48,061 bases of DNA from positions 1 to 48,061 of the forward strand of contig JBBHKE010002310.1 of assembly GCA_037447655.1 (NCBI GenBank), given 5' to 3'. Position numbers and translations under genes: made by a program. The notes under the pieces are model-generated. The model was not told the origin of the DNA. It was given only the letters and a program-made list of their open reading frames with translations, and did no database searches. Positions 17,164 to 29,183 of this stretch are shown piece after piece. Each line of letters opens with the position of its first letter. Within the stretch, counting starts at the first letter, position 1. This DNA comes from Zygnema cylindricum (lineage: Eukaryota; Streptophyta; Zygnematophyceae; Zygnematales; Zygnemataceae).

Positions 17164-18078
17164 NNNNNNNNNNNNNNNNNNNNNNNNNNNNNNNNNNNNN
17201 NNNNNNNNNNNNNNNNNNNNNNNNNNNNNNNNNNNNNNNNNNNNNNNNNNNNNNNNNNNNNNNNNNNNNNNNNNNNNNNNNNNNNNNNNNNNNNNNNNNN
17301 NNNNNNNNNNNNNNNNNNNNNNNNNNNNNNNNNNNNNNNNNNNNNNNNNNNNNNNNNNNNNNNNNNNNNNNNNNNNNNNNNNNNNNNNNNNNNNNNNNNN
17401 NNNNNNNNNNNNNNNNNNNNNNNNNNNNNNNNNNNNNNNNNNNNNNNNNNNNNNNNNNNNNNNNNNNNNNNNNNNNNNNNNNNNNNNNNNNNNNNNNNNN
17501 NNNNNNNNNNNNNNNNNNNNNNNNNNNNNNNNNNNNNNNNNNNNNNNNNNNNNNNNNNNNNNNNNNNNNNNNNNNNNNNNNNNNNNNNNNNNNNNNNNNN
17601 NNNNNNNNNNNNNNNNNNNNNNNNNNNNNNNNNNNNNNNNNNNNNNNNNNNNNNNNNNNNNNNNNNNNNNNNNNNNNNNNNNNNNNNNNNNNNNNNNNNN
17701 NNNNNNNNNNNNNNNNNNNNNNNNNNNNNNNNNNNNNNNNNNNNNNNNNNNNNNNNNNNNNNNNNNNNNNNNNNNNNNNNNNNNNNNNNNNNNNNNNNNN
17801 NNNNNNNNNNNNNNNNNNNNNNNNNNNNNNNNNNNNNNNNNNNNNNNNNNNNNNNNNNNNNNNNNNNNNNNNNNNNNNNNNNNNNNNNNNNNNNNNNNNN
17901 NNNNNNNNNNNNNNNNNNNNNNNNNNNNNNNNNNNNNNNNNNNNNNNNNNNNNNNNNNNNNNNNNNNNNNNNNNNNNNNNNNNNNNNNNNNNNNNNNNNN
18001 NNNNNNNNNNNNNNNNNNNNNNNNNNNNNNNNNNNNNNNNNNNNNNNNNNNNNNNNNNNNNNNNNNNNNNNNNNNNNN
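17164..18078. other. Assembly gap (915 N)
   Basis: Run of N in a low-complexity GA-rich context. Open frames that span it are meaningless. It could hide the missing first exon of transporter copy 1. Confidence 1.
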
Positions 18079-20090
18079 ACGGAAACGGAGCAGTAGTACG
18101 GTGTCGCCGATCTGAGCCGATGAGCAGCAGATACCATAAGACGGTGCAGTATTCGACTGCCATGAAGCCTACGCCGCCGGTTAGGTCGACCAAAAAAACT
18201 ACGCGACCTAACTCTTTACAGCCACCTAGCTTACGACCTTTTTAGTAGCTCGGCATGTACGTCGATATAAACAACAAAATCAACGTTCATCCGATTATTA
18301 AAAATTCCTCGCTCTTGATGTGGCACTTAGCTATAATCACAATTACAAAAAAAGCAGCGAAATTTGTAGAAAAGAGGCATGTACGTACAGCCAAAAATAT
18401 AGACTGCCAATTATAACTTTCCATCCCCAAGAGTCGATTTTTCAATTTGAGACCGCCAATCGGAAGCTGAGAACCCCTACCTTTCAATATTAACCGTCAG
18501 ATATAAAAACCGACATGCATGTACGGAGAACAGATGTTTAAAGCGACGAAAAAAACATTAACACTAATATCGATTCACGGTGTAGTTCTCGCTCCTTAAA
18601 AATTATTAGCCTACTTGCAACTAAAACAACAAATATAGCTGCATGTACGGCTCGATGATTTTTCCAGCATTCGATCCACCGACATTTCTCAATCCAGCGC
18701 ATCAAAAAAACCAGCTGGATTGGCCGCCGCATCCGAAGTACCGTCAGCTTATGACGTGGCAGAATACCATAGACGACGAGTAGCCGAGTCTAGCCGCTGT
18801 GGCATGATGACGAGGCAAAGGCAGAAAGTTTCATGTACTTATTTTTGTACGAAGTCCCCCTGCAATGGTTTTTCAAATGCCGTTTCAATATTTAAAATAT
18901 TTGATGGTTGCCCGTGTGCGGCTCATTGGTCAAATTTAGGGTCAAAAAGCCCTCGTTTTTGAAAATTACGCGATGACCGCAAATATACACCTAAAAAAAC
19001 TCAATGACTGGTATAGCGCAGAATACCGGGTCACCCTGTTATTTTGTTACACGTGTAACTAATAGGAATTAAAAAAAAAACAGAAAACACTAAAACTGCC
19101 CGGAAATTTTCCTGGATACTTCCAGTCTCCTTGAATAAGAAACTTTATTCGCCCAAATTTGGGAATGGATCCCTCAAAAAACATCTAGACACGTAAATTA
19201 GGCGTAAAATTAGGGTTTCTAACATACTTTTGTTCATCCTGTACCATGTATTGGCCACGTGTTTATTTATAAATGGCCAGAGTTATAAATCGCGTCATGC
19301 AATAGGCCCACCAATCGAGTCATCGCGTAAAACGAGCTTTTTAGGACGCGAAAATGGCCCAATGGTGGCCCAGCCTAGGGTTTTGCATTTAGTTCAAAAG
19401 TAGGCGTTTTTATGGTAGGTCTTTGGTAGGCGCACAAAACTTGGCACTAAACTCGCGTAGAGTAGGCATACTGTATGGGTGTTCGTTGTGGACACTATTG
19501 TACGGACGTACGAATCTGACGTATGATCATAGTTGAACGCACGCCGACGGACGAAATTTTTTAGCGAACTAAAACACGCGGACGTTCAAAATTGCAGACG
19601 CTAATATGATAGATAGTCCTATCGTAAGTTGTATTACGGGCTTTTCATGTGATCTTCTTATATCACTACTTTGATCAGAGACCGTCCGATCGTCTGAATC
19701 TAACGGTTTAAATAAGTTTTACCTCAAAACTCACAGAAATTGTTTTTTTCGTCCGATTTTTTTTCAGAATTTAGACATGACGTTTAATTCTCTATCAATC
19801 GATGTGCAACTCAACCCTGTAACTATTTTTATCATTTTTCGACCAATACAATATGGGTCTTAAGGGCATATTGTATGTTTTGCATACAATATGCATATTG
19901 TATGAGCCTACTTTCACCTACTTCTGAACTATGGTTTTGCATCAAATATGTGTTTTGGTGAGGTCTCTTAAATAGGGTTTCCTTCACTATTTGTTGCCAT
20001 TTTAAGTTTTTTTAAACCCAAAATGTATAATGTGCTTAAGTGTGCAAACTTTTTAGGGTTTTTTAGGGTTTTTGAGGGTTTTTCACATTT
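18079..20090. other. Intergenic DNA; 18500-19385 matches 36900-37770
   Basis: No gene is supported. The stretch 18500-19385 is homologous to 36900-37770; landmarks are GCCTACTTGCA, ACCAGCTGGA, TGACGTGGC, CTAGCCGCTGTGGCA, GATGACGAGGCAAAG and GTCATGCAATA. It is therefore the distal part of the duplicated transporter unit. A small perfect hairpin, GCATATTGTATG with a 5-base loop, lies at 19866-19894. Confidence 0.65.
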
Positions 20091-20619
20091 TTGTTCAATC
20101 TACCTTGGCGTTTTTCATCTTAGAAAACCTTTTAATATAAAAACAGTATATTAACATCTAGTAAGAAAATAAAGAATTAAAAGCAAGGATCAATACCACT
20201 TATGAACCACAAAATGTATAGTGGAAGTAAGCTTTAATTAGAAATAGAAACCATTGTAAAAGGTTTTCATCAACACACTTACACTCTCATGCCAAACATG
20301 GAAAAATTTAAAATAATAATAGCTCACCAACTTACAAAATTTTGAAGTACCCACTAGTCAAGCCGTTTTTGCCTACACTATTTTGTAATAGCCTCTGGCT
20401 TCCAAATACCCTTTTACCCAAAAAAAAACCACACTAAAACATTTTTTATTTCACAAACTATTGAAATATATTTCTCTAATCAGGCATGGTGTCGAAAAGC
20501 ACAACGTGCCAAACCAGGTGTACAGACAAAAGGACATGTCTATCAATCATATTCTACTTGCACACAACCTAAAAAAAAACCTTTTAACTGTACTTGCAAA
20601 ATTCGATTCTATAGGACGG

Positions 20620-20830
20620 ATTTCGGGTAACCGTACGGCTTACTGCACGTCTAACTGAATGTAGATAACCTTACAAATAACTGAGTCCGGAAGACCGTAC
20701 GAGTTACTGAACACGACCAGCTGTACGGGAAACTGAATACGAATGACCGTACATACTATTGAACTACAGTAATGTACATACTATTACCGTACAAATTGCT
20801 GAATACGGCTGACCATACGGATTACTCGTA
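20620..20830. repeat. GTACGG/ATTACTGAATAC array, copy 2
   Basis: About eight degenerate units of roughly 25 bp (core like GACCGTACGGATTACTGAA) lie just beyond the stop codon of the relic exon at 20845. They are homologous to the arrays at 14870 and 33430. Confidence 0.75.
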
Positions 20831-20844
20831 GAAAGGTCATGCAC

Positions 20845-20984
20845 TCACGCGTCAATTTTATCCTCCGACGAATTCGCGTCTACGAATTGAGAATCGCCGG
20901 CGAATTTTAAAAGGGGAGATCCGACAGGAATAATGGTTTTTTTCGCATGTACATTGAATAGGAAAGCGAAAGAAGCATACCAAG
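20845..20984 (-). pseudogene. Relic last exon of the acetate transporter, copy 2
   Basis: One 140-bp exon with an intact acceptor, the same length and phase as the last exon of copy 1, encoding an AWYASFAFLFNVHAKKT-type end with DANSSEDKIDA and a stop (TGA). About 220 bp of the adjoining intron is also recognisable (to about 21205). Then homology stops at an LTR-like unit starting at 21213, and no other exon is found. The exon itself is not broken, but without the membrane segments it cannot make a transporter. Confidence 0.85.
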
Positions 20985-21212
20985 CTGCAAAAAAGTACGA
21001 CAGAAAAAAAAATGATTTCAGTACAAAGAGCTCAAAGAAATTGCAAGAAATTACCTGGTTCATTGTTACTTCGGGTGTTTTTGTGAGGATTTTTGTGGTT
21101 AATGTCTCAAAATTTCAATTCAATTTTGCAAAACCATGTTGGTATTTAAAGCATTCCTATTGATGTCAAAATAGACTATGAGAAAAAAAAGACTAATCAG
21201 AGGATAGAAGAA

Positions 21213-22387
21213 TGTTACTTTGGTAGGGAATTCGAGCGACCGGAGCAAGCCCCGCAGCCACGAACCTATATACTTTAGCGCAGATATCACGGATAGGGGT
21301 CAAATGAGTCACAAGAATAAGCAAGATAGCACTAGAAGACAAAGTGGGAAATATCATTCACATCCAGACCATAGAGATAGGTTTTCGGATAGCCGTAGCT
21401 TTGATTATAACAGTTTAGGAAGTATAATTGATAAGACTCTCCTAATAAAGCTTGATATTTAAACACTACTCTTTAATGTTTGTTTGGTCGAATACTGTAT
21501 GGATGATTGGACTTATTAAGGTTGAGAATGTCTCTTGCTAGGATGTCTATTTGTATGCTTCTAATGTGCATCTAATAAATCATGCATACACACTTGGTCC
21601 AATCATATAACAACACCTGTACAAAGTCTGCCGCTACACAACCAACACAACAAATAAATGCAAACGTTCACATGAAATGCGAACCAACGTCCTCCGAAAC
21701 TTCCGTCGATACTCCGCACGAACGTTTGTACTCCACGATGTGACTGTGGTAAGGTAAAATCGGCGATGGATGATGTCACCCAAAATCGTACAAAACCAAC
21801 ACTCCCACTCGATTTTGGGTGACATCATCCATCGCCGATTTTACCTTACCACAGTCACATCATGGAGTACAACCGTTCGTACGAAATATCGCCGGAAATT
21901 CCGGAGGACGTTGGTTCGCATTTCATGTGAACGTTTGCATTTATTTGTTGTGTTGGCTGTGTAGCGGCGGACTTTGTACAGGTGTTGTTATATGATTGGA
22001 CCAAGTGTGTAAGCATGATTTATTAGATGCACATTAGAAGCATACAAATAGACATCATAGCAAGAGACATTCTCAACCTTAATAAGTCCAATCATTCATA
22101 GAGTATTCGACAAAACAAACATTAAATAGTAGAGTGTTTAAAGATCAAGCTTTATTAGGAGAGTCTTTTCAATTGTACTTCCTAAACTGTTATAATCAAT
22201 GCTACGGCTATCTCAAAACCTATCTCCATGGTCTGGATGTGAATGCTATTCCCCTCTTTGGCTTCTAGTGCTATCTTGCTTATTCCTGTGACTCATTTGA
22301 CCCCTATCCGTGATATCTGCGCTAAAGTATACAGGTTCCTGGCTGCGGAGCTTGCTCCGGTCGCTCAAATTCCCTACCAAAGTAACA
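21213..22387 (+). mobile_element. Palindromic LTR-like unit (LTR-A)
   Basis: The unit starts TGTTACTTTGGTAGGGAATT and ends with its reverse complement AATTCCCTACCAAAGTAACA, so it has the TG...CA ends of an LTR. It is directly followed by a primer-binding site at 22388. Unlike a normal LTR, its two halves (about 21213-21785 and 21812-22387) are inverted copies of each other with scattered differences and a spacer of about 25 bp. Transcription through it would give a hairpin with arms of about 570 bp. The open frames inside are not protein-like. It may be a rearranged LTR or a foldback element that acquired LTR ends. Confidence 0.7.
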
Positions 22388-22402
22388 GGTTATGGGCCCA
22401 CC
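22388..22402 (+). other. Primer-binding site, half-tRNA type (LTR-A)
   Basis: GGTTATGGGCCCACC directly follows the terminal CA of LTR-A. It is complementary to the anticodon arm of plant initiator tRNA-Met (GGTGGGCCCATAACC), not to the tRNA 3' end. The same 15 bases follow the copia LTR at 23729. Confidence 0.75.
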
Positions 22403-22650
22403 CTTAGAGGGCCCAAGTGAGTTAGGAATTGTAGTTAGCCAAAGGAAAGACGACCATATCCCAGAGGGCGGTAATGGAGGAGCCGAGTCGGGAAACATGT
22501 CCCGACACGAGATCCCTATAACATAAACAGGCAATCAGAAATCAGAATTAGACACCATTAAAGGAGGTAACCTTGAGGAAGAGCCTCAAGGATCGGAGAA
22601 CACATGCGGAGATCACAAACATCTAAGGGATCCCTCAAAGACAAGAGAAG
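22403..22650 (+). mobile_element. Short internal region between LTR-A and the copia LTR
   Basis: About 250 bp with no open frame of note. It ends in the purine-rich CAAAGACAAGAGAAG just before the next LTR, like the polypurine tract (AGGGAGAAG) before the 3' LTR at 28059. The layout PBS, short interior, polypurine tract resembles a TRIM or internally deleted element whose right LTR is the copia LTR. Confidence 0.55.
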
Positions 22651-23728
22651 TGTAGTATGAAATTTAAGAGTGACTAGAAAATAAGGGGAGTGTAGAAATT
22701 GATGGTTCTTTTAGTATTTTCTAGGTCTAAAATAAAGTGTAGAAAAAGAAGCAGAGGCAGTCTGTCTCTAACTTCTCTCTCCAACTCCCACACTTGTTGC
22801 AGTCATTGAGAAGTTGGAGAGGAAGCTAGTGCCATGGCTGCCTATGCTATCCAGAGATTTACGATGTAGTAAAGTAGTTGATTTACTAAAAGGAGAGCTG
22901 TCGGTTACCGGATTTGATCCTAGTACCTACGGATAGGTAATGCCGCCGGAAGCCGGTAGCCTCATCCATTTAGTCTAGGATTAGTGGTAGACGATATAGG
23001 GTTTAACAAATATATAAACGTTAACATATATGCTAATTCATTTAACGACAAATATATACGGGATACATAGAGTCAGTTATGAAAAGTACGGATAAGAAAT
23101 AAGTACCGCGCATTTGTTTATATACCGAAACAAATACATTGCAAATATTTATGACGGCTATGATTAAAATTGACATTCAATCGGACGGTCGGAAAGAATG
23201 CCGAGATCGCGGAAGAAGATTTTGGCGGTTTATGGTCGCCGCAACATCGGATGACACGTGGCACCACGACATTGGATTTCGGCATCTCCAGGGATTACGG
23301 AAACGAATCCAGATAAGACACGTGTCGACATTTTGGTCATGTCGTACAATGTTCGTACATAAAGTACACCGACAGCTGTACCTTTCTTAACGGTACTGTA
23401 ATATGATTGGTACCGTACGTCAGTAGATAGAGTTTTAGAGAGAGATAGGACTTAGAAAAATTTGGTAGATAGGACCCTCTCTCCGAGAGAGCTTCTGTAC
23501 AAAAGGTCAACTTTGACCCTCCATAACTAACTGCTCAAGGGAGCAAATTCAAAGAATATTTTTGCTATCAACTCAGGGGAGTCTTGCCTCCACAAGGGTG
23601 CAGGAGGTCAGAGTTTTTCTTTGCCAGGGTGGAAGTTATTCTTCCTGAAACACGAAGGGGTCAGGGTTATCCTAGAGGCTTCTTGCAAGCTGTCCATTCT
23701 GAGGACCTATGGAGGCCTAAGAGTTGCA
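22651..23728 (+). repeat. Copia 5' LTR
   Basis: 1078-bp direct repeat of 28059-29183. It starts TGTAGTATGAAATT and ends GAGTTGCA. The two LTRs have many substitutions and a 30-40 bp insertion in the 3' copy, so the insertion is not recent. It carries two CACGTG cores (23255 and 23319). Confidence 0.9.
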
Positions 23729-23743
23729 GGTTATGGGCCCACC
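23729..23743 (+). other. Primer-binding site, half-tRNA type (copia)
   Basis: GGTTATGGGCCCACC immediately after the terminal CA of the 5' LTR, complementary to the anticodon stem-loop of initiator tRNA-Met. Drosophila copia and yeast Ty5 are known to use such half-tRNA primers. Confidence 0.8.
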
Positions 23744-23792
23744 CTCTAGGGTACCCATATTTAATGGAATTGGCTTCATATACTAGGAAAGT

Positions 23793-24705
23793 ATGATGAC
23801 AGGAGCTCTATGCGAGAAAAGGTTTTGGGGGATAGTGTGTGGACGAGTAGGGCGTCCATCAAGTCTTGGAATCCCTCCAGGTTTTGGAGGAAATAGATTC
23901 ACAAGGAAAGCAGATCCATCTTCAATGGAGGATACAAAGGAAGGAGAGGTGGTTGACAAAGGAACGGAGAAGGAGGCGACCACACCAATAGCGATTGGGT
24001 CGGCATTCATGTTACCTATTCCGAGGAACGAGGAGAATGATATTGATACCTGGGACTTCAACAATATGGCGGCAAAGCACTTCATCCTCCGCCATCTTAC
24101 TTAAGGACTTGCATGTCCTCATTTCCTGGTAGAAAGGGCATCCGATATTTGGATGGCTCTCATAGAGATGTGAGCAACAACAGTTGGCTGATGACAAAGT
24201 TAAGGAGTATGTATACAAAGGGGGGAAGGTGTTCGATTTTTGCAATGATTTTGCTACACTTTTCATGGAGCTAGAGAGTGCTGGAAAAGACTTTAGTGAA
24301 AATGAAAAGGTTAACTGTTTACTGATGAAGTTACCCGATGAGTTCGAGAACATAGTCAACCATGTGGAGGACTTGCCAGACTCAAGGTGGATATGGAACT
24401 TTGTGGTAGGAATAATTCGTGTTCGGGAGAATACGATTGAGATCCAAAGGGGAGGAAAGAGTGGGCAAGCCTTGGCAGCTGGGACGGATTCGAGGAACAA
24501 GGATTCCTGGAAAATAGTAAGAAATTTCGGATGGGGGGAGCAGAAAAATCAGACCGATGAGTTCAGACCAAGGGCTCCCAAGTGTTTATGTCATTTCTGT
24601 AAGAAACCAGGGCACTATATGGCGGAGTGCACTACGCTAACCGAGCTTCGGTTAAAGGAGGGGCAGTTTGGTGGAACCCGAGAGGAAAGAAAAAGGCCCT
24701 TGTGA
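23793..24705 (+). pseudogene. Copia gag region with zinc knuckle (broken)
   Basis: The region starts near 23793 in one frame, meets a stop at 24102 and continues from about 24184 to 24705 in another frame. The second part has a UBN2/gag-like stretch with LLMKLPDEFENIVNH and the nucleocapsid zinc knuckle CHFCKKPGHYMAEC (CX2CX4HX4C) near 24590-24635. The break points show that this copy cannot make intact Gag. It belongs to the element between the LTRs at 22651 and 28059. Confidence 0.8.
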
Positions 24706-24821
24706 CACAGGTACATGAGGTGGAATCCGAAGACGAGGACGATGATCTCCTATTGGATGAGGAGTTGGAAGCGACAAACGAGGTAGAAATTCCACGAAAG
24801 TAGAAATGTGCTTTCGGTGGA

Positions 24822-27800
24822 TTGAAAGGTGAAGCAGGCTGGATTGTAGATTCAGGTGCCTCCATGCACATGTGTAACGATAAACACCTGTTCACTAAGA
24901 TAAGAAAGATTCCCACCGTAGAGATAGAGTACGGAGTTGGGAGGATAGTCACTGCTACTCTTGTAGGATCGGTAGATCTGAAAGTGTTAGTAGAAGGAAA
25001 GACATCCATAGTTACATTCTCCGATGTATTGTTTATTCCGGAGATGAACAAAAACCTCATCTCTACGTCTGTATTATATAATAAGGGTTCAAATACTAGC
25101 ACTAGGGAAAGAGTCTTTACTGCTAGTTTTGAGGAGGAAGGTTATTTCACTGCTGAAAAAGGCAGACAAGGGATGTTTAGGCTGATATTAAGCAATGAAA
25201 AGAAGAAACTTTATTATGCTGGTGTTCATGATATAATGATGTGGCATAAGAGGCTTGAGCATGTGAATCTAGATAAGCTAAGAGAGATGAAAAAGATGGG
25301 AGTGGTGGAAGGAATTCAGTTCAGTGAGAGTGAGAATCTAAGTGATTGTAGTGGATGTGCTCAAGGTAAAGCACATAGATTGCCCTTTCCCAAAACAACC
25401 ACCTATAGGGGAGAAAAGATTCTAGATTTAGTACACACAGATATTTGGGGACCGGCCAAAGTGCCCTCACCGGGGGGGAAGAGATTTATGATAACTATCG
25501 CTGATGATTGGTCTCGGTATTATTTTTTGAAAAAAAAATCAAAAGCTCTAGATTGTTTTCGACATTATAAAGCATGGAGCGAAAAACTCCATGAAACTTC
25601 AATCAAGAGAGTAAGGAGTGACAATGGTGGAGAGTATACTTCTAACCAGTCTGAGGATTTTCTAAAGGAAGATGGAGTCCAACACCAAAAGACAGTTCTA
25701 GAAAACCCGGAACAGAATGGGGTAGGTGAAAGATTAAATAGGACACTAAGTAATAGTGCTAGAAGTATGATGTCGGATAAGAAGATAGGAAAAAGGTTTT
25801 GGGCAGAAGCAATGAACTGTGCTAATTACCTCAAAAATAGAGTTCTTACTTCAGCTATAAAAGATCAAACGCCTTATGAGAGATGGACCGGTCGGAAACC
25901 AGACATATCTCACTTAAAGGTTTTCGCTAGTCAAGTATTTAGTCTAGATATAGATCGGTCTAATTGGAAGCTAAATCCTAAAGGTCAGTCTAGATACAAA
26001 TCGGTCTAATAGGAAGCTAAATCCTAAAGGAAAACAGGGATACTTATTAGGATATGATGAGGATGTTAAAGGATATAGAGTTTATGATCTAAAAAGGGAA
26101 GATATAATCTTAGTAAAGCATCTAGTAGTTATGGATGAAGGAAAGTCTGTGGATCCCTTCAAGTATACAAAGTCAGTAAAAATCAGATTTGAGTAAGAAA
26201 ATACCGATGACTTTGAGCTTCCTAACTATCCAGGTTTTAGAGAAGATGACATTCTTGCAGGTACAAATCAGACCGAAAAGGACTCGGCTGCGGAAACTTC
26301 AGTGACAACTCTACTCGAAGCAGAAGACGTGGTGGAAATTGATTCGGAATCAAGGGATATGGGAGAAGCCGAGAATGTTCGAAAGAACCCACGAGAACCA
26401 TCTATTCCGACCACAGATTTTGAGGGGGGAAGGAGAAGTAGTAAAAGATTGCAAGAAAAACAGGTTAATAACAAGGTAACAAAACTATCTCATCAAAATG
26501 AACCTCAAACTTATGGAGAGGCGATGACTTGTCCAGAAAAGAACCAGTGGAAGACAACCATCAATGAGGAGATGGCCTCAATTATGGCAGCCGATACTTG
26601 GGAGCTGGTGGACTGTCCACCTAACCGAAAATCAATCGGTTGTAAGTGGGTTTTCAAATTAAAACTGAACCCGGATAACACCATTGAGCGTTACAAAGCT
26701 CGATTAGTGGCAAAAGGATTTACACAGAAAGAAGGAATCGACTACAACGAAAACTTTGCCCCGGTCGTCAGATTTCCCTCCGTCCACATACTTCTCAGTC
26801 TAAGAGCAGCGGCAGACATGGAGGTGCACCTGATGGACATCAAGACAACCTTTTTGCATGGAGAATTGGAAGAGGAGATCTTCATGCGACAACCCGAAAG
26901 ATTTGTGGAGGAAGGAGAGGAGAGTAAGGTATGTCGACTGATTAAATCTCTTTATGGTTTGAAACAGGCGCCTCGACAATGGAATAAGAAGCTTGATGAG
27001 TTTCTTATCGGTCTAGGATATATCCGGATCAGCTCAGATCACTCAATCTATTTTTTTGAAGATGAGGAAGGTGTTATATTTATTGCAATTTATGTTGATG
27101 ATTTGCTTGTTTTAAGTAAATCAATGGAAAAAATTAATAAACTGAAAACCGATCTTAAAGGGAGATTTGAAATGAAGGATATGGGGGAAGCAAAAAATAT
27201 TTTGGGAATTCAAGTAGAAAGAGACCGAGAAAGAAAGATTATAAGATTGACTCAAAATGAAGCAATAGGGAACATGTTGGAAAAATTTCAGATGGATAAA
27301 GCTAATAGTTGTACAACTCCAATGGAGTTAAAGAAGGGAAGTGAGGGGAGTGAGGAAGAAGGAGTCATAGTCTTAGACGAGGAATTAAGTCATGAAGAAC
27401 AGAAGTTCATGCAAACTATTCCTTACAGGCAAGTAGTGGGAAGCCTAATCTATTTTATGAATTGTACCCGGCCGGATTTAGCTGCAGCTGTAGGAGTGCT
27501 GAGTAGAAGTTTAAATGCTCCCACTAAGAAGGATTGGGAGGCAACTAAGAGAGTCTTTAGATATTTGATAGGAACTTGGGATCTATGGTTGCATTTGGGT
27601 GAGGAGAATACTGATATCACTACTTGGAGTGATGCCAGTTATGGTGATGCTCCGATGAGGAGGTGTACTTCTGGATATGAATTATATGTGGGTGATGGGG
27701 CTTGCTGTTGGAGTAGCAAACAACAAAAGGTTAATGCTCAGTCCACCATGGAGGCTGAGTATATGGCCTCTTGCTCTGCTGTAAAAGAATTGATGTGGGT

Positions 27801-27954
27801 GAAGTCTTTGCTTGGTGAGCTTGGTCACCTTAAAAGTGGTGTGCAGATTTTTTTTTGTGAAAATCAGGCAGCGATCGCTTTTCTGCCAATCCTAAACATC
27901 ATTTTAAAGCCAAACACATGGACATTAGACTCAGCTTTGTTAGAGAGAAAGTAG
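24822..27954 (+). pseudogene. Ty1/copia pol: protease, integrase, RT, RNase H (broken)
   Basis: Domain order is copia type. Protease has WIVDSGAS near 24840. Integrase has the zinc part WHKRLEHVN...CSGC, then D, D and E within HTDIWGP, RSDNGGEY and PEQNGVGERL. Reverse transcriptase (about 26620-27230) has YKARLVAKGFTQ and the catalytic YVDD near 27090. RNase H has WSDASYGD and STMEAEYMA. Breaks are a 46-bp tandem duplication at 25941-26032 that shifts frame after integrase, a stop near 26194, a one-base frame change near 27880 and a stop near 27974. This copy is dead. Confidence 0.93.
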
Positions 27955-28058
27955 AAAACAAAATAATCAGTTTATAGTACCGACAAGATAGCGAGATGGT
28001 AGCAAATATGATGACCAAACCTATGCCTTCCCCTAAGCTAATTTTATGCAGGGAGAAG

Positions 28059-29183
28059 TGTGGTATGAAATTAAAGAGTGACTAGAAAATAAGGGGAGTG
28101 TAGAAATTGATGGTTCTTTTAGTATTTTCTAAGTCTAAAATAAAGTGCAGAAAAAGAAGCAGAGGCAGTCTGTCTCTAACTTCTCTCTCCAACTCCCACA
28201 CTGATTGTCTTCAACTTCTCTCTCCAACTCCCACACTTGTTGCAGTCACTGAGAAGTTGGAGAGGAAGCTAGTGCCATGGCTGCCTATGCTATCTAGAGA
28301 TTTACGGGGTAGTAAAGTAGTTGATTTACTAAAAGGAGAGCTGTCGGTTACAAGATTTGATCCTGGTACCTACGGATAGGTAATGCCGCCGGAAGCCGGT
28401 TGCCTCATCCATTTAGTCTAGGATTAGTGGTAGACGATAGGGTTTTAACAAATATATAAACGTTAACATATATGCCAATTCATTTAACGACAACTATATA
28501 CGGGATACATAGAGTCAGTTATGAAAAGTACGGTTTAAGAGTACGGATAAAAAATAAGTACTGCGCATTTGTTTCTAAAGCGAAACAAATACATCGCAAA
28601 TATTTATGACGGCTATGATTGAAATCGACATTCAATCGGACGGCCGGAAAGAATTCCGAGATCGCGGAAAAAGATTTCGGCGGTTTATGGTCGCCGCCAC
28701 ATCGGATGACACCTGGCACCACGACATTGGATTTCGACATCTCCAGGGATTAGGGAAACGAATCTAGATAAGACACGTGTCGACATTTTGGTCATGTCGT
28801 ACAATGTTCGTACATAAAGTACACCGACAGCTGTACCTTTCTATACGGTATAGTAATATGATTGGTGGGGTTCGTTAGTAGATAGAGTTTTAGAGAGATA
28901 TAGGACTTAGAAAAATTTGGTAGATAGGACCCTCTCTCCCAGAGAGCTTTCATACAAAAGGTCAACTTTGACCCTCCATAACTTACTGCTCTGGGGAGCA
29001 AATTCAGAGATTCTTTTTGCTATCGACCCAGGGGAGTCTTGCCTTCACAGGGGTGCAGGTGGTAAGAGTTTTTGTTTGCCAGGGTGGTAGTTATTCTTCC
29101 TGAAACACGAAGGCGTCAGGGTTATCGTAGAGGCTTCTTGCAAGCTGTCCATTCTGAGGACCTATGGAGGTCTCAGAGTTGCA
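28059..29183 (+). repeat. Copia 3' LTR
   Basis: 1125-bp direct repeat of the LTR at 22651, preceded by the polypurine tract AGGGAGAAG. It starts TGTGGTATG and ends GAGTTGCA. Relative to the 5' LTR it has an internal duplication of CTTCTCTCTCCAACTCCCAC near 28180-28230 and has lost the first of the two CACGTG cores. The five bases outside it (TTTGG) do not match the bases before either upstream LTR, so no target duplication is seen. Confidence 0.9.

Noticed and set aside
17097-18245. Long frames of X residues
   Set aside because: They span the 915-N gap.
23793-27954. Active copia element
   Set aside because: Several frame breaks, internal duplication and diverged LTRs.
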